Made by a program: the position numbers and the translations under genes. This document shows positions 27,415-36,207 of a stretch of 64,000 nucleotides of DNA, piece by piece. Source of the stretch: JBBIPZ01 sp037442505 [NCBI: Deltaproteobacteria bacterium] (GTDB lineage Bacteria; CALINM01); the NCBI GenBank assembly GCA_037442505.1, contig JBBIPZ010000007.1, positions 24,084 through 88,083 of the forward strand. The letters run 5' to 3'. How positions within the stretch are numbered: position 1 is the first letter of the stretch; each line of letters begins with the position of its first letter. The notes under the pieces are model-generated. The model made no database searches. It saw only the letters and a list, made by a program, of their open reading frames with translations, and was not told where the DNA came from.

Positions 27415-28266
27415 ATGTTAAAATTGAGAGAAAAGTTAATCTGGCTTTTAATCATCATATTATTGCCTTTGAACTTTTTTTTTCTTGAAACATCAAGGAT
27501 AAACAAACCACATTTAAAAGAAGAGAAACTGTTTTTGCCTGAGCCTTTTCTTAAAATTTTTGCAGGTGAGTTTAATGGGATTATTGCAGACTTTTTAATA
27601 ATAAATCTTTCGTCCTATTATGGCGGTATAATAATGGAAAAAAATGAAGCGGTAGAAAGGGAGTTTGATTATATGTATAAAGTGTTGAAGGCTGCATCTA
27701 CACTGGATCCTTATTATTTTGATACCTATTACTTCACACAAACAATAATAGGCTGGGATGCAAGAAAGCCAGAAATGGCAATAGAACTCTTAAAAATCGG
27801 GACAGAGAAAAGGGCAAAGGATTGGCTGTTACCATACTGGATAGGTTTTGATTATTACTATTTCTTAAAAAACAAAAAATTAGCAGCCCACTACTTTAAA
27901 GAAGCAGCAAGTAGACCCGGCGCAACAGATTTATTGGTTTCAATGACTGCTATAGCTGGCTATGAAGGCGGAGAGACAGAGATGGCTATACTTTTCCTCG
28001 AAGATGCGATAACAAGGGCTGATGATGAATTTAAAAGGAGAAAATTTTTAACAAGACTTGATGCTTTAAAGAAGATATTGTTTTTAGAAAAAGCTGTAAA
28101 GGCTTATGAAGCTAAATACAGAAAAAAGCCAGAACATTTACAGGAACTTGTTATAAAAAATATAATAACTAAAATCCCTCGAGATCCCTATGGTGGTGAG
28201 TTTTATATTGACAACGATGGGAAAATTAAAACCACAAGTAACTTACGTTTTGTAAGAAAAAAGTAA
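27415..28266 (+). CDS. TPR-like protein with N-terminal membrane anchor, ABC-linked
   Basis: 283 aa from the ATG at 27415; a TTG at 27388 in the same frame would add 9 residues inside the permease gene. One hydrophobic helix (LIWLLIIILLPLNFFF) is followed by a helical solenoid (LDPYYFDTYYFTQTIIGWDA, KKLAAHYFKEAASRPGATD) and the small globular end KIPRDPYGGEFYIDNDGKI, a type II pseudopilin-like C-terminal strand motif. It is probably periplasmic and part of the exporter unit. No enzyme motif is seen; function unknown. Confidence 0.75.
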   Translation: MLKLREKLIWLLIIILLPLNFFFLETSRINKPHLKEEKLFLPEPFLKIFAGEFNGIIADFLIINLSSYYGGIIMEKNEAVEREFDYMYKVLKAASTLDPYYFDTYYFTQTIIGWDARKPEMAIELLKIGTEKRAKDWLLPYWIGFDYYYFLKNKKLAAHYFKEAASRPGATDLLVSMTAIAGYEGGETEMAILFLEDAITRADDEFKRRKFLTRLDALKKILFLEKAVKAYEAKYRKKPEHLQELVIKNIITKIPRDPYGGEFYIDNDGKIKTTSNLRFVRKK

Positions 28267-28348
28267 TTTTCCTTAATCATATTAGCATATAAAAGGACAA
28301 AATATTTATCTTTTACTTTTGCCAAAGGAATTAAAAAACTAAATAAGT

Positions 28349-28686
28349 TTATTTTTTAGTTGCAATAACTAACATTGCCTGTCCGGTAAAGCCTTTAATT
28401 TTTCCTATCAGAAATACTATGAATCCTAAGGGTAAAAGTAATCCCATTAATATCGGTTTTATTATTTTTTGTTTCTATAAAATTTTTCATTGATAGAATT
28501 ATTTTTGTTTTTAATAAACAGACCTTGAATATAAGTCCCTATGCTTTCTGTGCATTTAATTATGGAAAGTGGTTCAAATTTGACATCCAACACTTTAAAT
28601 TCTTCTGAATTTAATAAATAATTAATGCTTTTTTCGTTCCATCTTGTTAGATGATGAGGTGGGTAATCCCAAGGACAGATTTGCAT
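28349..28686 (-). pseudogene. 5'-truncated, frameshifted methyltransferase remnant
   Basis: On the minus strand a frame opens with MQICPWDYPPHHLTRWNEKS and continues with FKVLDVKFEPLS, which is the C-terminal third of a class I methyltransferase (the DYPPHHLTRW block follows the SAM-binding half in that family). It stops at 28462. The expected C-terminal tail (KPILMGLLLPLGFIVFLIGK, then GFTGQAMLVIATKK) continues in another frame to a stop at 28349. The SAM-binding N-terminal half is missing. A promoter-like TTGCCC-19 bp-TATAAT with extended TGC (28739-28709) lies just upstream, so an internal deletion is likely. The rest of 28267-28855 holds only this and the next promoter. Confidence 0.7.
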
Positions 28687-28796
28687 TTATATACCGAATT
28701 TTTAGGCTATTATAGCACAATATTGCATAGCAGGGGCAATTTTTTTATACAAAAACAACGTCAATATAGCTTTACAAAAATTTACAGCTATTAATA

Positions 28797-28824
28797 TTGA
28801 AAAAAATTTAGTGTGTGCTAATAT
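28797..28824 (+). promoter_or_regulatory. Promoter of the octaheme nitrite reductase
   Basis: TTGAAA at 28797-28802, 16 bp, extended -10 TGC-TAATAT (hexamer 28819-28824). A ribosome-binding site GGGAGG at 28844-28849 follows. Confidence 0.65.
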
Positions 28825-28855
28825 TTAAATTAAAAAAAATTATGGGAGGCAAAAA

Positions 28856-30436
28856 ATGAAAAGGTTATTTTTAATGTTGGTTCTTATACTTTTATTCTTT
28901 ACCAACCATACCTCAGCAGCTAAGAAAATAGAAAAGGGAACTGCAGACAGCAAAGCTTGTTATCAGTGTCACGATGAGATTAAGGCACTCAAAGAAGGTT
29001 CTAAACACGCGAAATTGGATTGTGGTCAATGTCACGGAAACTTATCTGAACACTTAGGGAATCCTGATACAAAACCTTCAACAAATCTGGGACTTGATAA
29101 CTGCGGCAGATGTCACAAAGACCAGTACGATTCATACTTTCAGGTAAATTATCATAAAAGAGCTAAGAAGGAAAAGGCAATCCCTGATGGTAGAGCACCA
29201 CTGCTTGATAAGCTTCTTGCCGGTCATGGTTTTACAAAGGAGCATGCAGAGCCCAGAAGCCATCCCTTTATGTTAATTGACCATATCATTGTTGATAGAG
29301 CTTATGGTGGTAGATTCCAGTACAAAAACTGGGCTGATATAACAAAAACTGGTAAACCCTGGGATATCCTGATTGATACAAACAAGACAATTCCAGAATC
29401 TGCAAAAGCAGCAAATCCAACCTGCATTCAGTGCAAAACTTCTGATTTTGTAATGAAATGGGCATATTTAGGTGATAAAAATCCAAAAGCAAAATGGGAT
29501 AGAACATCAAATGTATTTGAAGTAATAAAGGATGCACAAAATCCAGTTGGTTGCATCCATTGTCATGATCCCCATGCGGCAAAGGGAAGGGTAATAAGAG
29601 ATGCCTTAATACGGGCGGTGCAAACATATGGAGATAGACCTTATAGTAAGAAAAATGACAAAAATGCTCTTGATGTAAAAGAGTTCAGAGGCTATAGAAA
29701 GATTGGATTACTTAAGAAAAATGATTCAGTACTTATGTGTGCCCAGTGTCATGTGGAGTATGCCTGCAATCCTGGATTTGAGAAAGATGATTTTAACAAA
29801 AAGATAGGTTTTAATGACCAGAGAACCAATATATTCCCATGGAAGAATGTCTTTGATGTGCTTAAATTTTACGATGAGATTAACTTTAGAGATTACAGAC
29901 ATCCAGTAACAGAGGCAAATCTGATTAAATTCCAACATCCTGAAACAGAGACGTTTTTTGACAGCAAACATGAAAGGGCAGGTGTAACCTGTGCTGATTG
30001 CCATATGGCAAAAACAAAAAATAAAGCTGGTAAAACTTATACATCACACTTTGTTGTAAGCCCGAGGGAAAATATAAAAGGAACATGCCTCAAATGCCAT
30101 AAAGACTGGACAGAGAAACAGGCAATATACACAATAGATAGCGTAAAAAACTATATAAAAGGAAAAATCAGAAAATCTGAATACTGGTTGTCTCAGTTTA
30201 TTGACAAGTTTGAAAAGGCAAAGAAGAAAGGTGTAAGCAAAGATGTGTTAAAAGAGGCAAGAAAACAGCATGACATAGCCCATGCTCACTGGGAATGGTG
30301 GACTGCAGAAAACTCCGATGGATTCCATAACCCTGACCAGGCAAGACAATCATTAGCAACATCTATCGAAGCTTCCAGGAAAGGAATAGAGATACTCGAC
30401 AAGGCAATAAAGGAAAAGGTTATCACAGCCAAATAG
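28856..30436 (+). CDS. Octaheme cytochrome c nitrite reductase (ONR/TvNiR type)
   Basis: 526 aa with a cleavable signal peptide (about residues 1-21), so periplasmic. Eight heme-binding motifs: CYQCH (35), CGQCH (56), CGRCH (83), CIQCK (190), CIHCH (233), CAQCH (295), CADCH (379) and CLKCH (411). The fourth is CxxCK, the lysine-ligated catalytic heme. This order, three N-terminal hemes before a NrfA-like pentaheme core, and the length match octaheme nitrite reductases that reduce nitrite (and sulfite in vitro) to ammonia. VEYACNPGF keeps the Tyr-x-Cys pair (Tyr302, Cys304) that is cross-linked in TvNiR, and KFQHPE keeps the catalytic Gln-His (Gln360, His361). It stands alone with its own promoter and terminator; no nrfH-type quinol dehydrogenase is adjacent. 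Confidence 0.92.
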   Translation: MKRLFLMLVLILLFFTNHTSAAKKIEKGTADSKACYQCHDEIKALKEGSKHAKLDCGQCHGNLSEHLGNPDTKPSTNLGLDNCGRCHKDQYDSYFQVNYHKRAKKEKAIPDGRAPLLDKLLAGHGFTKEHAEPRSHPFMLIDHIIVDRAYGGRFQYKNWADITKTGKPWDILIDTNKTIPESAKAANPTCIQCKTSDFVMKWAYLGDKNPKAKWDRTSNVFEVIKDAQNPVGCIHCHDPHAAKGRVIRDALIRAVQTYGDRPYSKKNDKNALDVKEFRGYRKIGLLKKNDSVLMCAQCHVEYACNPGFEKDDFNKKIGFNDQRTNIFPWKNVFDVLKFYDEINFRDYRHPVTEANLIKFQHPETETFFDSKHERAGVTCADCHMAKTKNKAGKTYTSHFVVSPRENIKGTCLKCHKDWTEKQAIYTIDSVKNYIKGKIRKSEYWLSQFIDKFEKAKKKGVSKDVLKEARKQHDIAHAHWEWWTAENSDGFHNPDQARQSLATSIEASRKGIEILDKAIKEKVITAK

Positions 30437-30448
30437 GCCATTAACTAA

Positions 30449-30479
30449 ATCTTGGGGGTGGTTAACCCATCCCCAAGAT
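30449..30479 (+). terminator. Hairpin between convergent genes
   Basis: ATCTTGGGG (30449-30457) pairs with CCCCAAGAT (30471-30479), and four further pairs (one G-U) extend the stem to 13 bp. It lies 13 nt after the nitrite reductase stop. There is no strong U tract. The rest of 30480-30637 holds nothing I recognise. Confidence 0.6.
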
Positions 30480-30637
30480 CAAAATCGAAGCAAAAATACT
30501 TAACTAAAGAACGTGTGTTTGTACCGAACGAAACCGAGTGAAAGTGCAATAAATAACTTCTACTATCGAATCAAAGACTACAAAAGAAAATCAACAATGT
30601 AATTTATAGGTGTTGGGGAGCGAAATTGGATTTCAAG

Positions 30638-32170
30638 CTAATTTCTACAAACATCGTATTTTATCTGATTCATAGCTTTTGTTTTAGCCATTGAATGTTT
30701 ATCAAAAATCTTCCTGAAATGATAGCCATAAATAGCAAAAGTAACTGCTAAAGATAGAAATTTTGGCTTTTTTATAACAGACCAAGTAAGCAATTTCCAA
30801 TAACTTAAGCTCCCCTTTTTTAAGATACCGAGAAGCAAAAGAGATTTAATAAAAGCAGTAAAAGATTCAAAACTATAGTGAAACAGCTTAGGTTGTAATG
30901 GTTTATACTCGCTCAGAAACCTTTTGATGCGGTTGTATAAATATTTTGGATTGTATATTGTTTTTACAATTTTTTCATACCCATCAACTAACTTACTCAT
31001 CTCCATCTTTGTTAAAATATTTGTTGAAAAATCAGTATTATCACCCGACATATATTTTAAAATTCGGTTCTCTTCTTTCATTTTTTTAAATAACTTTGTT
31101 CTAACAGGGGCGTTTAGTATCCCCACCATAGCAGTTACAATGCTTGATTTCTCAATAAAGTTTATCACTCTATCAAAGATATCGAGTGGATCATTATCAA
31201 ATCCAACGATAAATCCAGCCATAACATCAAATCCGTAACTTTGTATCTTCCTGACACTTAAGAGCAAATCTCTATTTTTATTCTGATTTTTGCTGCATTC
31301 TTCAAGACTTTCGTAATGAGGAGATTCTATGCCAACAAAAAGGTTTAAAAAATTGGCGGTAGCCATAAGCTTCATCAACTCTTCATCATCAGCAAGGTTT
31401 ATTGAAACCTGAGTTATAAAAGAAAAGGGGTATTTATTATTTTTTTGCCATTCGATAATTGCTGGTAGTATCTGATCTTTTAATATTTTTTTATTGCTGA
31501 TAAAGTTGTCATCTACAAAAAAAACACCACCTTGCCATCCTAAGTTATACAGTATGTCAAGTTCTTTTAATATCTGGCTACAACTTTTTGTTCTTGGTTT
31601 TCTACCAAAAAGTGCAGTTATATCACAAAAATCACATTCAAATGGACAGCCACGCGAAAACTGCACACACATAGATGCATAGTCATTGAGATTAATCAGG
31701 TTATAAGATGGGATAGGACTTTTAGTTAAATCTGCCCAATCATCAGTAGAGTATAACGCTTTAGGCTCACCATTAGATAAATCACTGATAAACATTGGAA
31801 TTGTAATTTCACCTTCATTTAAAACAAAATGGTCAACACCTTCAAAATCAGTGTAACGTGACGTAAATAAAGGCCCACCAGCAACAATTTTTTTATTGAA
31901 AGACTTTACCTTTTTAATAACTTCTCTAACTGATTTTTCCTGAACTGACATAGCACTTATAAATACATAATCTGCCCATTTTATCTGTTCATCACTTAGT
32001 TTAGTTACATTTAAATCAACCAATCTTTTCTCCCATTCATTTGGGAGTAACGATGCAACTGTAAGCAGTCCAAGAGGTGGAAAGCTTGCTTTCTTATTTA
32101 CAAACTGAAGGGCGTATTTAAAGCTCCAGAAAGTTTCTGGATATTGTGGATAGACTAATAAAACTTTCAT
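30638..32170 (-). CDS. B12-binding-domain radical SAM protein
   Basis: 510 aa. N-terminal Rossmann-type cobalamin-binding domain (KVLLVYPQYPE, FPPLGLLTVASLLP, VAGGPLFTSR; no DxHxxG histidine). The radical SAM core carries CPFECDFC in FSRGCPFECDFCDI, and a C-terminal DUF4070-like helical region follows. Relatives include hopanoid methylases and many uncharacterised methyl- or cyclising enzymes acting on lipids or cofactors. The substrate is not evident. A TTGACA-17 bp-TTTAAT promoter ends 12 nt before the ATG, and no Shine-Dalgarno is seen. It is divergent from the photolyase gene. Confidence 0.85.
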   Translation of the reverse strand: MKVLLVYPQYPETFWSFKYALQFVNKKASFPPLGLLTVASLLPNEWEKRLVDLNVTKLSDEQIKWADYVFISAMSVQEKSVREVIKKVKSFNKKIVAGGPLFTSRYTDFEGVDHFVLNEGEITIPMFISDLSNGEPKALYSTDDWADLTKSPIPSYNLINLNDYASMCVQFSRGCPFECDFCDITALFGRKPRTKSCSQILKELDILYNLGWQGGVFFVDDNFISNKKILKDQILPAIIEWQKNNKYPFSFITQVSINLADDEELMKLMATANFLNLFVGIESPHYESLEECSKNQNKNRDLLLSVRKIQSYGFDVMAGFIVGFDNDPLDIFDRVINFIEKSSIVTAMVGILNAPVRTKLFKKMKEENRILKYMSGDNTDFSTNILTKMEMSKLVDGYEKIVKTIYNPKYLYNRIKRFLSEYKPLQPKLFHYSFESFTAFIKSLLLLGILKKGSLSYWKLLTWSVIKKPKFLSLAVTFAIYGYHFRKIFDKHSMAKTKAMNQIKYDVCRN

Positions 32171-32182
32171 AAACTAAATATT

Positions 32183-32211
32183 ATTAAAACAACGTTCTAA
32201 AATAATGTCAA
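32183..32211 (-). promoter_or_regulatory. Promoter of the radical SAM gene
   Basis: Minus strand TTGACA at 32211-32206, 17 bp, TTTAAT at 32188-32183; ATG follows 12 nt later, giving a leader of only about 5 nt. Confidence 0.55.
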
Positions 32212-32253
32212 CTAAAAATATCTTTGATTTTATGATATGTTGCCAGTTTGAAT

Positions 32254-32275
32254 CCCCCTCTTTGCGAAAAGGGGC
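32254..32275. repeat. Small CCCC...GGGG hairpin between divergent genes
   Basis: CCCCCTCTTTGCGAAAAGGGG folds on a GCG loop with one internal mismatch. It resembles intergenic REP-like hairpins, but only one copy is seen here. Confidence 0.3.
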
Positions 32276-32358
32276 TGCGTGAGATTTCAAAAAAGTCATT
32301 CTAAGCCTCAGCTGATCAATCTGTCCATGTCTGTCTGAGTTTATATTAACAGTTTGCA

Positions 32359-32387
32359 TTGAATTAAATTAGGGTTTGTAATATTCT
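32359..32387 (+). promoter_or_regulatory. Leaderless-type promoter of the photolyase
   Basis: TTGAAT at 32359-32364, 17 bp, TATTCT at 32382-32387, 9 nt before ATG 32397; no Shine-Dalgarno. Confidence 0.55.
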
Positions 32388-32396
32388 ACAAGAAAT

Positions 32397-33752
32397 ATGT
32401 TTAGTAAAATTAATAAAAATAGAATTTTTGTAATAAAATCTGGAGCTTTACAACCCCGTCCTGTTGTTTACTGGATGAGTAGGGAACAAAGAGTAAGCGA
32501 TAATTGGGCGCTGATATATGCGCAGAATATTGCATTAACTCTAAAAGTTCCATTATTTGTTGTATTTTGCCTTGTTTCTGATTTTCTGGGTGCAACTATC
32601 AGACATTACGGTTTTATATTGAGAGGGTTACAACAGGTAAAAGAAAAACTTAAATTAAAAAATATTCCTTTTTTCTTGTTGAACGGTGACCCATCTATAA
32701 AAATCCCCGAGTTTTTGTCTGAAGTCAAAGCTGGGCTTCTTGTTACAGACTTTGACCCTTTGAAGATTAAGAGAACATGGAAAAATGAAATATCTAAAAA
32801 AATTAAAATTCCGTTTCACGAAGTGGATGCTCATAATATTGTTCCTGTCAGATTTGTTTCAAATAAACAGGAGTATGGTGCATATACAATCAGACCTAAA
32901 ATTATGAGGTTACTCGGGGATTTTTTAACCGAGTTCCCTCAAATTGTCAGGCATCCAGAAACTGCAAAGGCTGGTAATAACTCAGTAGAACCGGTTGAAA
33001 TGATATCTTTACTTAAAGTTGATAGAAGCGTGCCTGAAATTAGCTGGTTAAAACCGGGAGAGGATGAGGCACAAAAGATTTTAAATGACTTTGTTAAAAA
33101 TCGACTTAATGATTATGCGTTTAAAAGAAATAATCCAGTGTTAAACGGACAGTCCAATTTATCTCCGTATTTACATTTTGGACAGATTTCAGCTCAGAGG
33201 GTTGGATTGACAGTTATGTCAGCGGATATAAGAGAGGATTCTAAAATGGCTTTTCTTGAAGAATTAATTGTAAGAAAAGAGCTTTCTGATAATTTCTGTT
33301 ATTACAATGAGGATTATGACAAAATTTTAGGTTTTCCTGAATGGGCAAGAAAGATTCTTGAAAAACATAAAAAAGATAAAAGAGATTACATCTACTCATT
33401 AGAGGCGTTTGAATATGCTAAAACACATGATCCTTTATGGAATGCGGCTCAGATAGAAATGGTAAAAAATGGTAAGATGCATGGATATATGCGCATGTAT
33501 TGGGCAAAAAAGATACTTGAATGGTCACCTACTCCTGAAGATGCTTTTGCAATAGCTATTTATTTAAATGATAGATACGAGCTTGATGGAAGGGATCCCA
33601 ATGGTTACACTGGCATTGCCTGGTCTATAGGTGGCGTTCATGATAGAGCATGGGCGGAGCGGAAAGTTTTTGGAAAAATAAGATATATGAGCTTTAAAGG
33701 TTGTCAGAGCAAATTTGATGTTCAAGGTTATATTAATAAAATGACAGAGTAA
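32397..33752 (+). CDS. Class II deoxyribodipyrimidine photolyase
   Basis: 451 aa, usual for class II CPD photolyases, which repair cyclobutane pyrimidine dimers with light and FADH-. Class II signatures: PVVYWMSREQRVSDNWAL at the N-terminal alpha/beta domain, LSPYLHFGQISAQRV, FLEELIVRKELSDNFCYY, and HGYMRMYWAKKILEWSPTPE with NDRYELDGRDPNGY. The FAD-binding and Trp-rich C-terminal region appears intact. Presence of a light-dependent repair enzyme implies that the organism meets sunlight, or recent acquisition. The mRNA appears leaderless. Confidence 0.93.
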   Translation: MFSKINKNRIFVIKSGALQPRPVVYWMSREQRVSDNWALIYAQNIALTLKVPLFVVFCLVSDFLGATIRHYGFILRGLQQVKEKLKLKNIPFFLLNGDPSIKIPEFLSEVKAGLLVTDFDPLKIKRTWKNEISKKIKIPFHEVDAHNIVPVRFVSNKQEYGAYTIRPKIMRLLGDFLTEFPQIVRHPETAKAGNNSVEPVEMISLLKVDRSVPEISWLKPGEDEAQKILNDFVKNRLNDYAFKRNNPVLNGQSNLSPYLHFGQISAQRVGLTVMSADIREDSKMAFLEELIVRKELSDNFCYYNEDYDKILGFPEWARKILEKHKKDKRDYIYSLEAFEYAKTHDPLWNAAQIEMVKNGKMHGYMRMYWAKKILEWSPTPEDAFAIAIYLNDRYELDGRDPNGYTGIAWSIGGVHDRAWAERKVFGKIRYMSFKGCQSKFDVQGYINKMTE

Positions 33753-33757
33753 AACTT

Positions 33758-33786
33758 TTGCAAAAATATATATATTATAATATAAT
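33758..33786 (+). promoter_or_regulatory. Promoter of the copper ATPase-cyclase operon
   Basis: TTGCAA at 33758-33763, 17 bp, perfect TATAAT at 33781-33786; GGAGG at 33796-33800 lies 4 nt before the GTG start. No copper-responsive inverted repeat was recognised. Confidence 0.75.
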
Positions 33787-33804
33787 GAAAGGTGTGGAGG
33801 AGTT

Positions 33805-36207
33805 GTGAAAAAAGAAGTTTTTAAGATAGAGGGCATTCACTGTGCTTCTTGTATTTCCCGTATAGAAAATGCGCTTCTTAAACTTAATGGTGTAAAGAGT
33901 GTAAATGTTAGTTTGGCAAATGGAGTGACTACAGTAGTTTATGACGATGCTTTGCTTACACCATTGGTTTTTAAGTCTGAAGTTGAAGCTTTAGGTTATA
34001 AATTTCTTATAAAAAAAGAAAAAAAACTTATCATCAATGTCACTGGTTTACATTGTGCCTCTTGTGTTAGCAGGTTACAAGATCGTTTGAAAGAACAAAT
34101 AGGTGTAATTGATGCAACTGTAAATCTTGCTACATCTAAGGCTTTTATCGTATTTTTCCCAAGCGAAATAAGTATTGATAAAATAAAGAGTGTCATTATA
34201 GCTACTGGATATAGTGTTGCTGAACTTGAAGAAATTGATCCTTCAATTGAAGATATTAGGACATATAAAAAGAATTTTAGTTATGCCGCTTTGTTTTCAC
34301 TTCCTTTGTTTATCATAACGATGGCAGAACATTTTTACTCTTACAAAATTATTACAAACGATATACTGTATTCTATTTTTCAATTTCTTTTGGCAACACC
34401 TGTTATTTATTTTGGCAGAAATTTTTATATTAATGGTATCAAATCTGTTTTAAAGGCTAAAACCGCAACTATGGATACACTGGTAGCCTTAGGGACAGGG
34501 GCAGCCTATGTTTATAGCGTTTATGTGACGATTATGATTTTATTAAATAACAGTAATTTTAGTTCTATGCACCTTTATTATGAAACATCTGCTGTGCTTA
34601 TATCGTTTATCTTGTTGGGCAGGTTTTTAGAGGCAAAGGCAAAAGGGAAAACTGGAGAAGCAATAAAAAGGCTAATGGGATTGACGCCAAAAACTGCTAC
34701 TGTAATAAGAGATACTACTGAACTTATTGTTCCGATAGATGAGGTATTGAAGGAAGACATAGTTTTAATTAAACCAGGCGATAGAATTCCGGTGGATGGA
34801 GAAGTCATAGATGGCTATTCTTATATAGATGAATCAATGATTACTGGCGAAAGTGTTCCCGTAGAAAAGAAGGTTGGAGATAAGGTGATAGCAGGTACGA
34901 TTAACGGAAATAAGATATTGAAGATAAAGGCTGTTTCTGTAGGCGCAGAAACATTGCTTTCTCAGATAATAAGACTTGTTGAGGAATCGCAAGCCTCTAA
35001 AGCGCAAATTCAAAAGATTGCTGATAAGGTTAGTTCTGTATTTGTGCCAGTAGTTTTTATTATAGCTTTAGTCAGTTTTTTTACATGGATTGTCTTGGAT
35101 TATGATACTGAATTTGCCTTTAGTTCGTTTATTTCTGTCTTAATTATTGCATGTCCATGCTCACTTGGTTTAGCTACGCCTACGGCTATTATTGTTGGAA
35201 CTGGAATGGGAGCTGAGAGAGGTATATTATTTAAAAATGCAGAGGCGTTAGAAAAACTGGCAAAAGTAGAAATGTTGCTTATGGATAAAACTGGGACTCT
35301 AACATATGGTAAACCGGAAGTTGTTGATATAGTTAGTTATGGTATCAGTAGTGATGAATTGCTTAAAATTGCTGCTTCAATTGAAAAGGTTGCAACGCAC
35401 CCTCTTGCAGATGCAGTAGTTAGAAAGTATTCTAACTCAGATTTCTATGAAATTTCTAATTTTGACACATTGCCTGGAATGGGCGTCCTGGCTACGATAA
35501 ATAATGAAAAATTTTATTTAGGCTCAATAAATTTAATGAAAGAAATAGGCATAAAAATTGAAAATATTGTAAATGATGTTTATTCTACAATTTATATTGC
35601 AAATGAGCAAAGTAGCGGAAAAAAGGATTTATTAGGTTATATTTCTGTATTTGACAAAATCAAAGAAGATGCTGAAGAGTTTGTCAAAAAAATGACTCAA
35701 TTAGGAGTTAAGCTTTTTATATTAACAGGCGATAATGAAAAAGTTGCAGAGTATGTAGCCAAAACACTTGGAATTGAGTATTATAAGGCAAACGTTTTAC
35801 CTCACGAAAAACAACAAGTAGTTCTTGCCGAAAAAGAGAGATATAAATTTGTTGGTATGGTTGGTGATGGAATAAATGATTCTCCTGCCCTTGCAGCATC
35901 TGATGTCGGTATAGCATTTGGGTCTGGCACGGATATCGCTACGGAAACAAGCGACATTGTTTTGGTGAAACCTAATTTGATGGGAATATATAAATTGTTA
36001 CTGTTAAGTAAATTTACAATTAGCAAAATTAAACAAAACCTTTTTTGGGCTTTTATTTATAATTCAATTGGCATACCTTTGGCAGCTGGGTTACTTTACC
36101 CTTTTTTTGGTATTCAATTGAATCCAATGTTTGCAGGAGTTGCTATGGCTATGAGTTCTGTCTCAGTTGTCACAAATTCGTTGTTAATGAAGAGGAAACA
36201 TATATGA
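33805..36207 (+). CDS. copA: P1B-type copper-transporting ATPase
   Basis: 800 aa. Two N-terminal metal-binding domains carry CASC motifs (GIHCASCISR at about 10-19 and GLHCASCVSR at about 77-86). Eight membrane helices include the CPC metal site IACPCSLGLATP. The phosphorylation site is DKTGTLTYG, the SEHPL-type histidine is in THPLADAV, the actuator TGES motif is in MITGESVP, and the hinge is GDGINDSPAL. This set is that of Cu+-exporting CopA/CopB ATPases. It starts at GTG, and its stop overlaps the following diguanylate cyclase by 4 bp. Confidence 0.93.
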   Translation: MKKEVFKIEGIHCASCISRIENALLKLNGVKSVNVSLANGVTTVVYDDALLTPLVFKSEVEALGYKFLIKKEKKLIINVTGLHCASCVSRLQDRLKEQIGVIDATVNLATSKAFIVFFPSEISIDKIKSVIIATGYSVAELEEIDPSIEDIRTYKKNFSYAALFSLPLFIITMAEHFYSYKIITNDILYSIFQFLLATPVIYFGRNFYINGIKSVLKAKTATMDTLVALGTGAAYVYSVYVTIMILLNNSNFSSMHLYYETSAVLISFILLGRFLEAKAKGKTGEAIKRLMGLTPKTATVIRDTTELIVPIDEVLKEDIVLIKPGDRIPVDGEVIDGYSYIDESMITGESVPVEKKVGDKVIAGTINGNKILKIKAVSVGAETLLSQIIRLVEESQASKAQIQKIADKVSSVFVPVVFIIALVSFFTWIVLDYDTEFAFSSFISVLIIACPCSLGLATPTAIIVGTGMGAERGILFKNAEALEKLAKVEMLLMDKTGTLTYGKPEVVDIVSYGISSDELLKIAASIEKVATHPLADAVVRKYSNSDFYEISNFDTLPGMGVLATINNEKFYLGSINLMKEIGIKIENIVNDVYSTIYIANEQSSGKKDLLGYISVFDKIKEDAEEFVKKMTQLGVKLFILTGDNEKVAEYVAKTLGIEYYKANVLPHEKQQVVLAEKERYKFVGMVGDGINDSPALAASDVGIAFGSGTDIATETSDIVLVKPNLMGIYKLLLLSKFTISKIKQNLFWAFIYNSIGIPLAAGLLYPFFGIQLNPMFAGVAMAMSSVSVVTNSLLMKRKHI

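Noticed and set aside
28856-30436. Pentaheme NrfA
   Set aside because: Three additional N-terminal CxxCH motifs precede the CxxCK heme, giving eight hemes.
32174-32359. 61-codon minus-strand frame between the radical SAM and photolyase genes
   Set aside because: It spans the radical SAM promoter and the REP-like hairpin, and the translation looks like repeat-derived spurious sequence.
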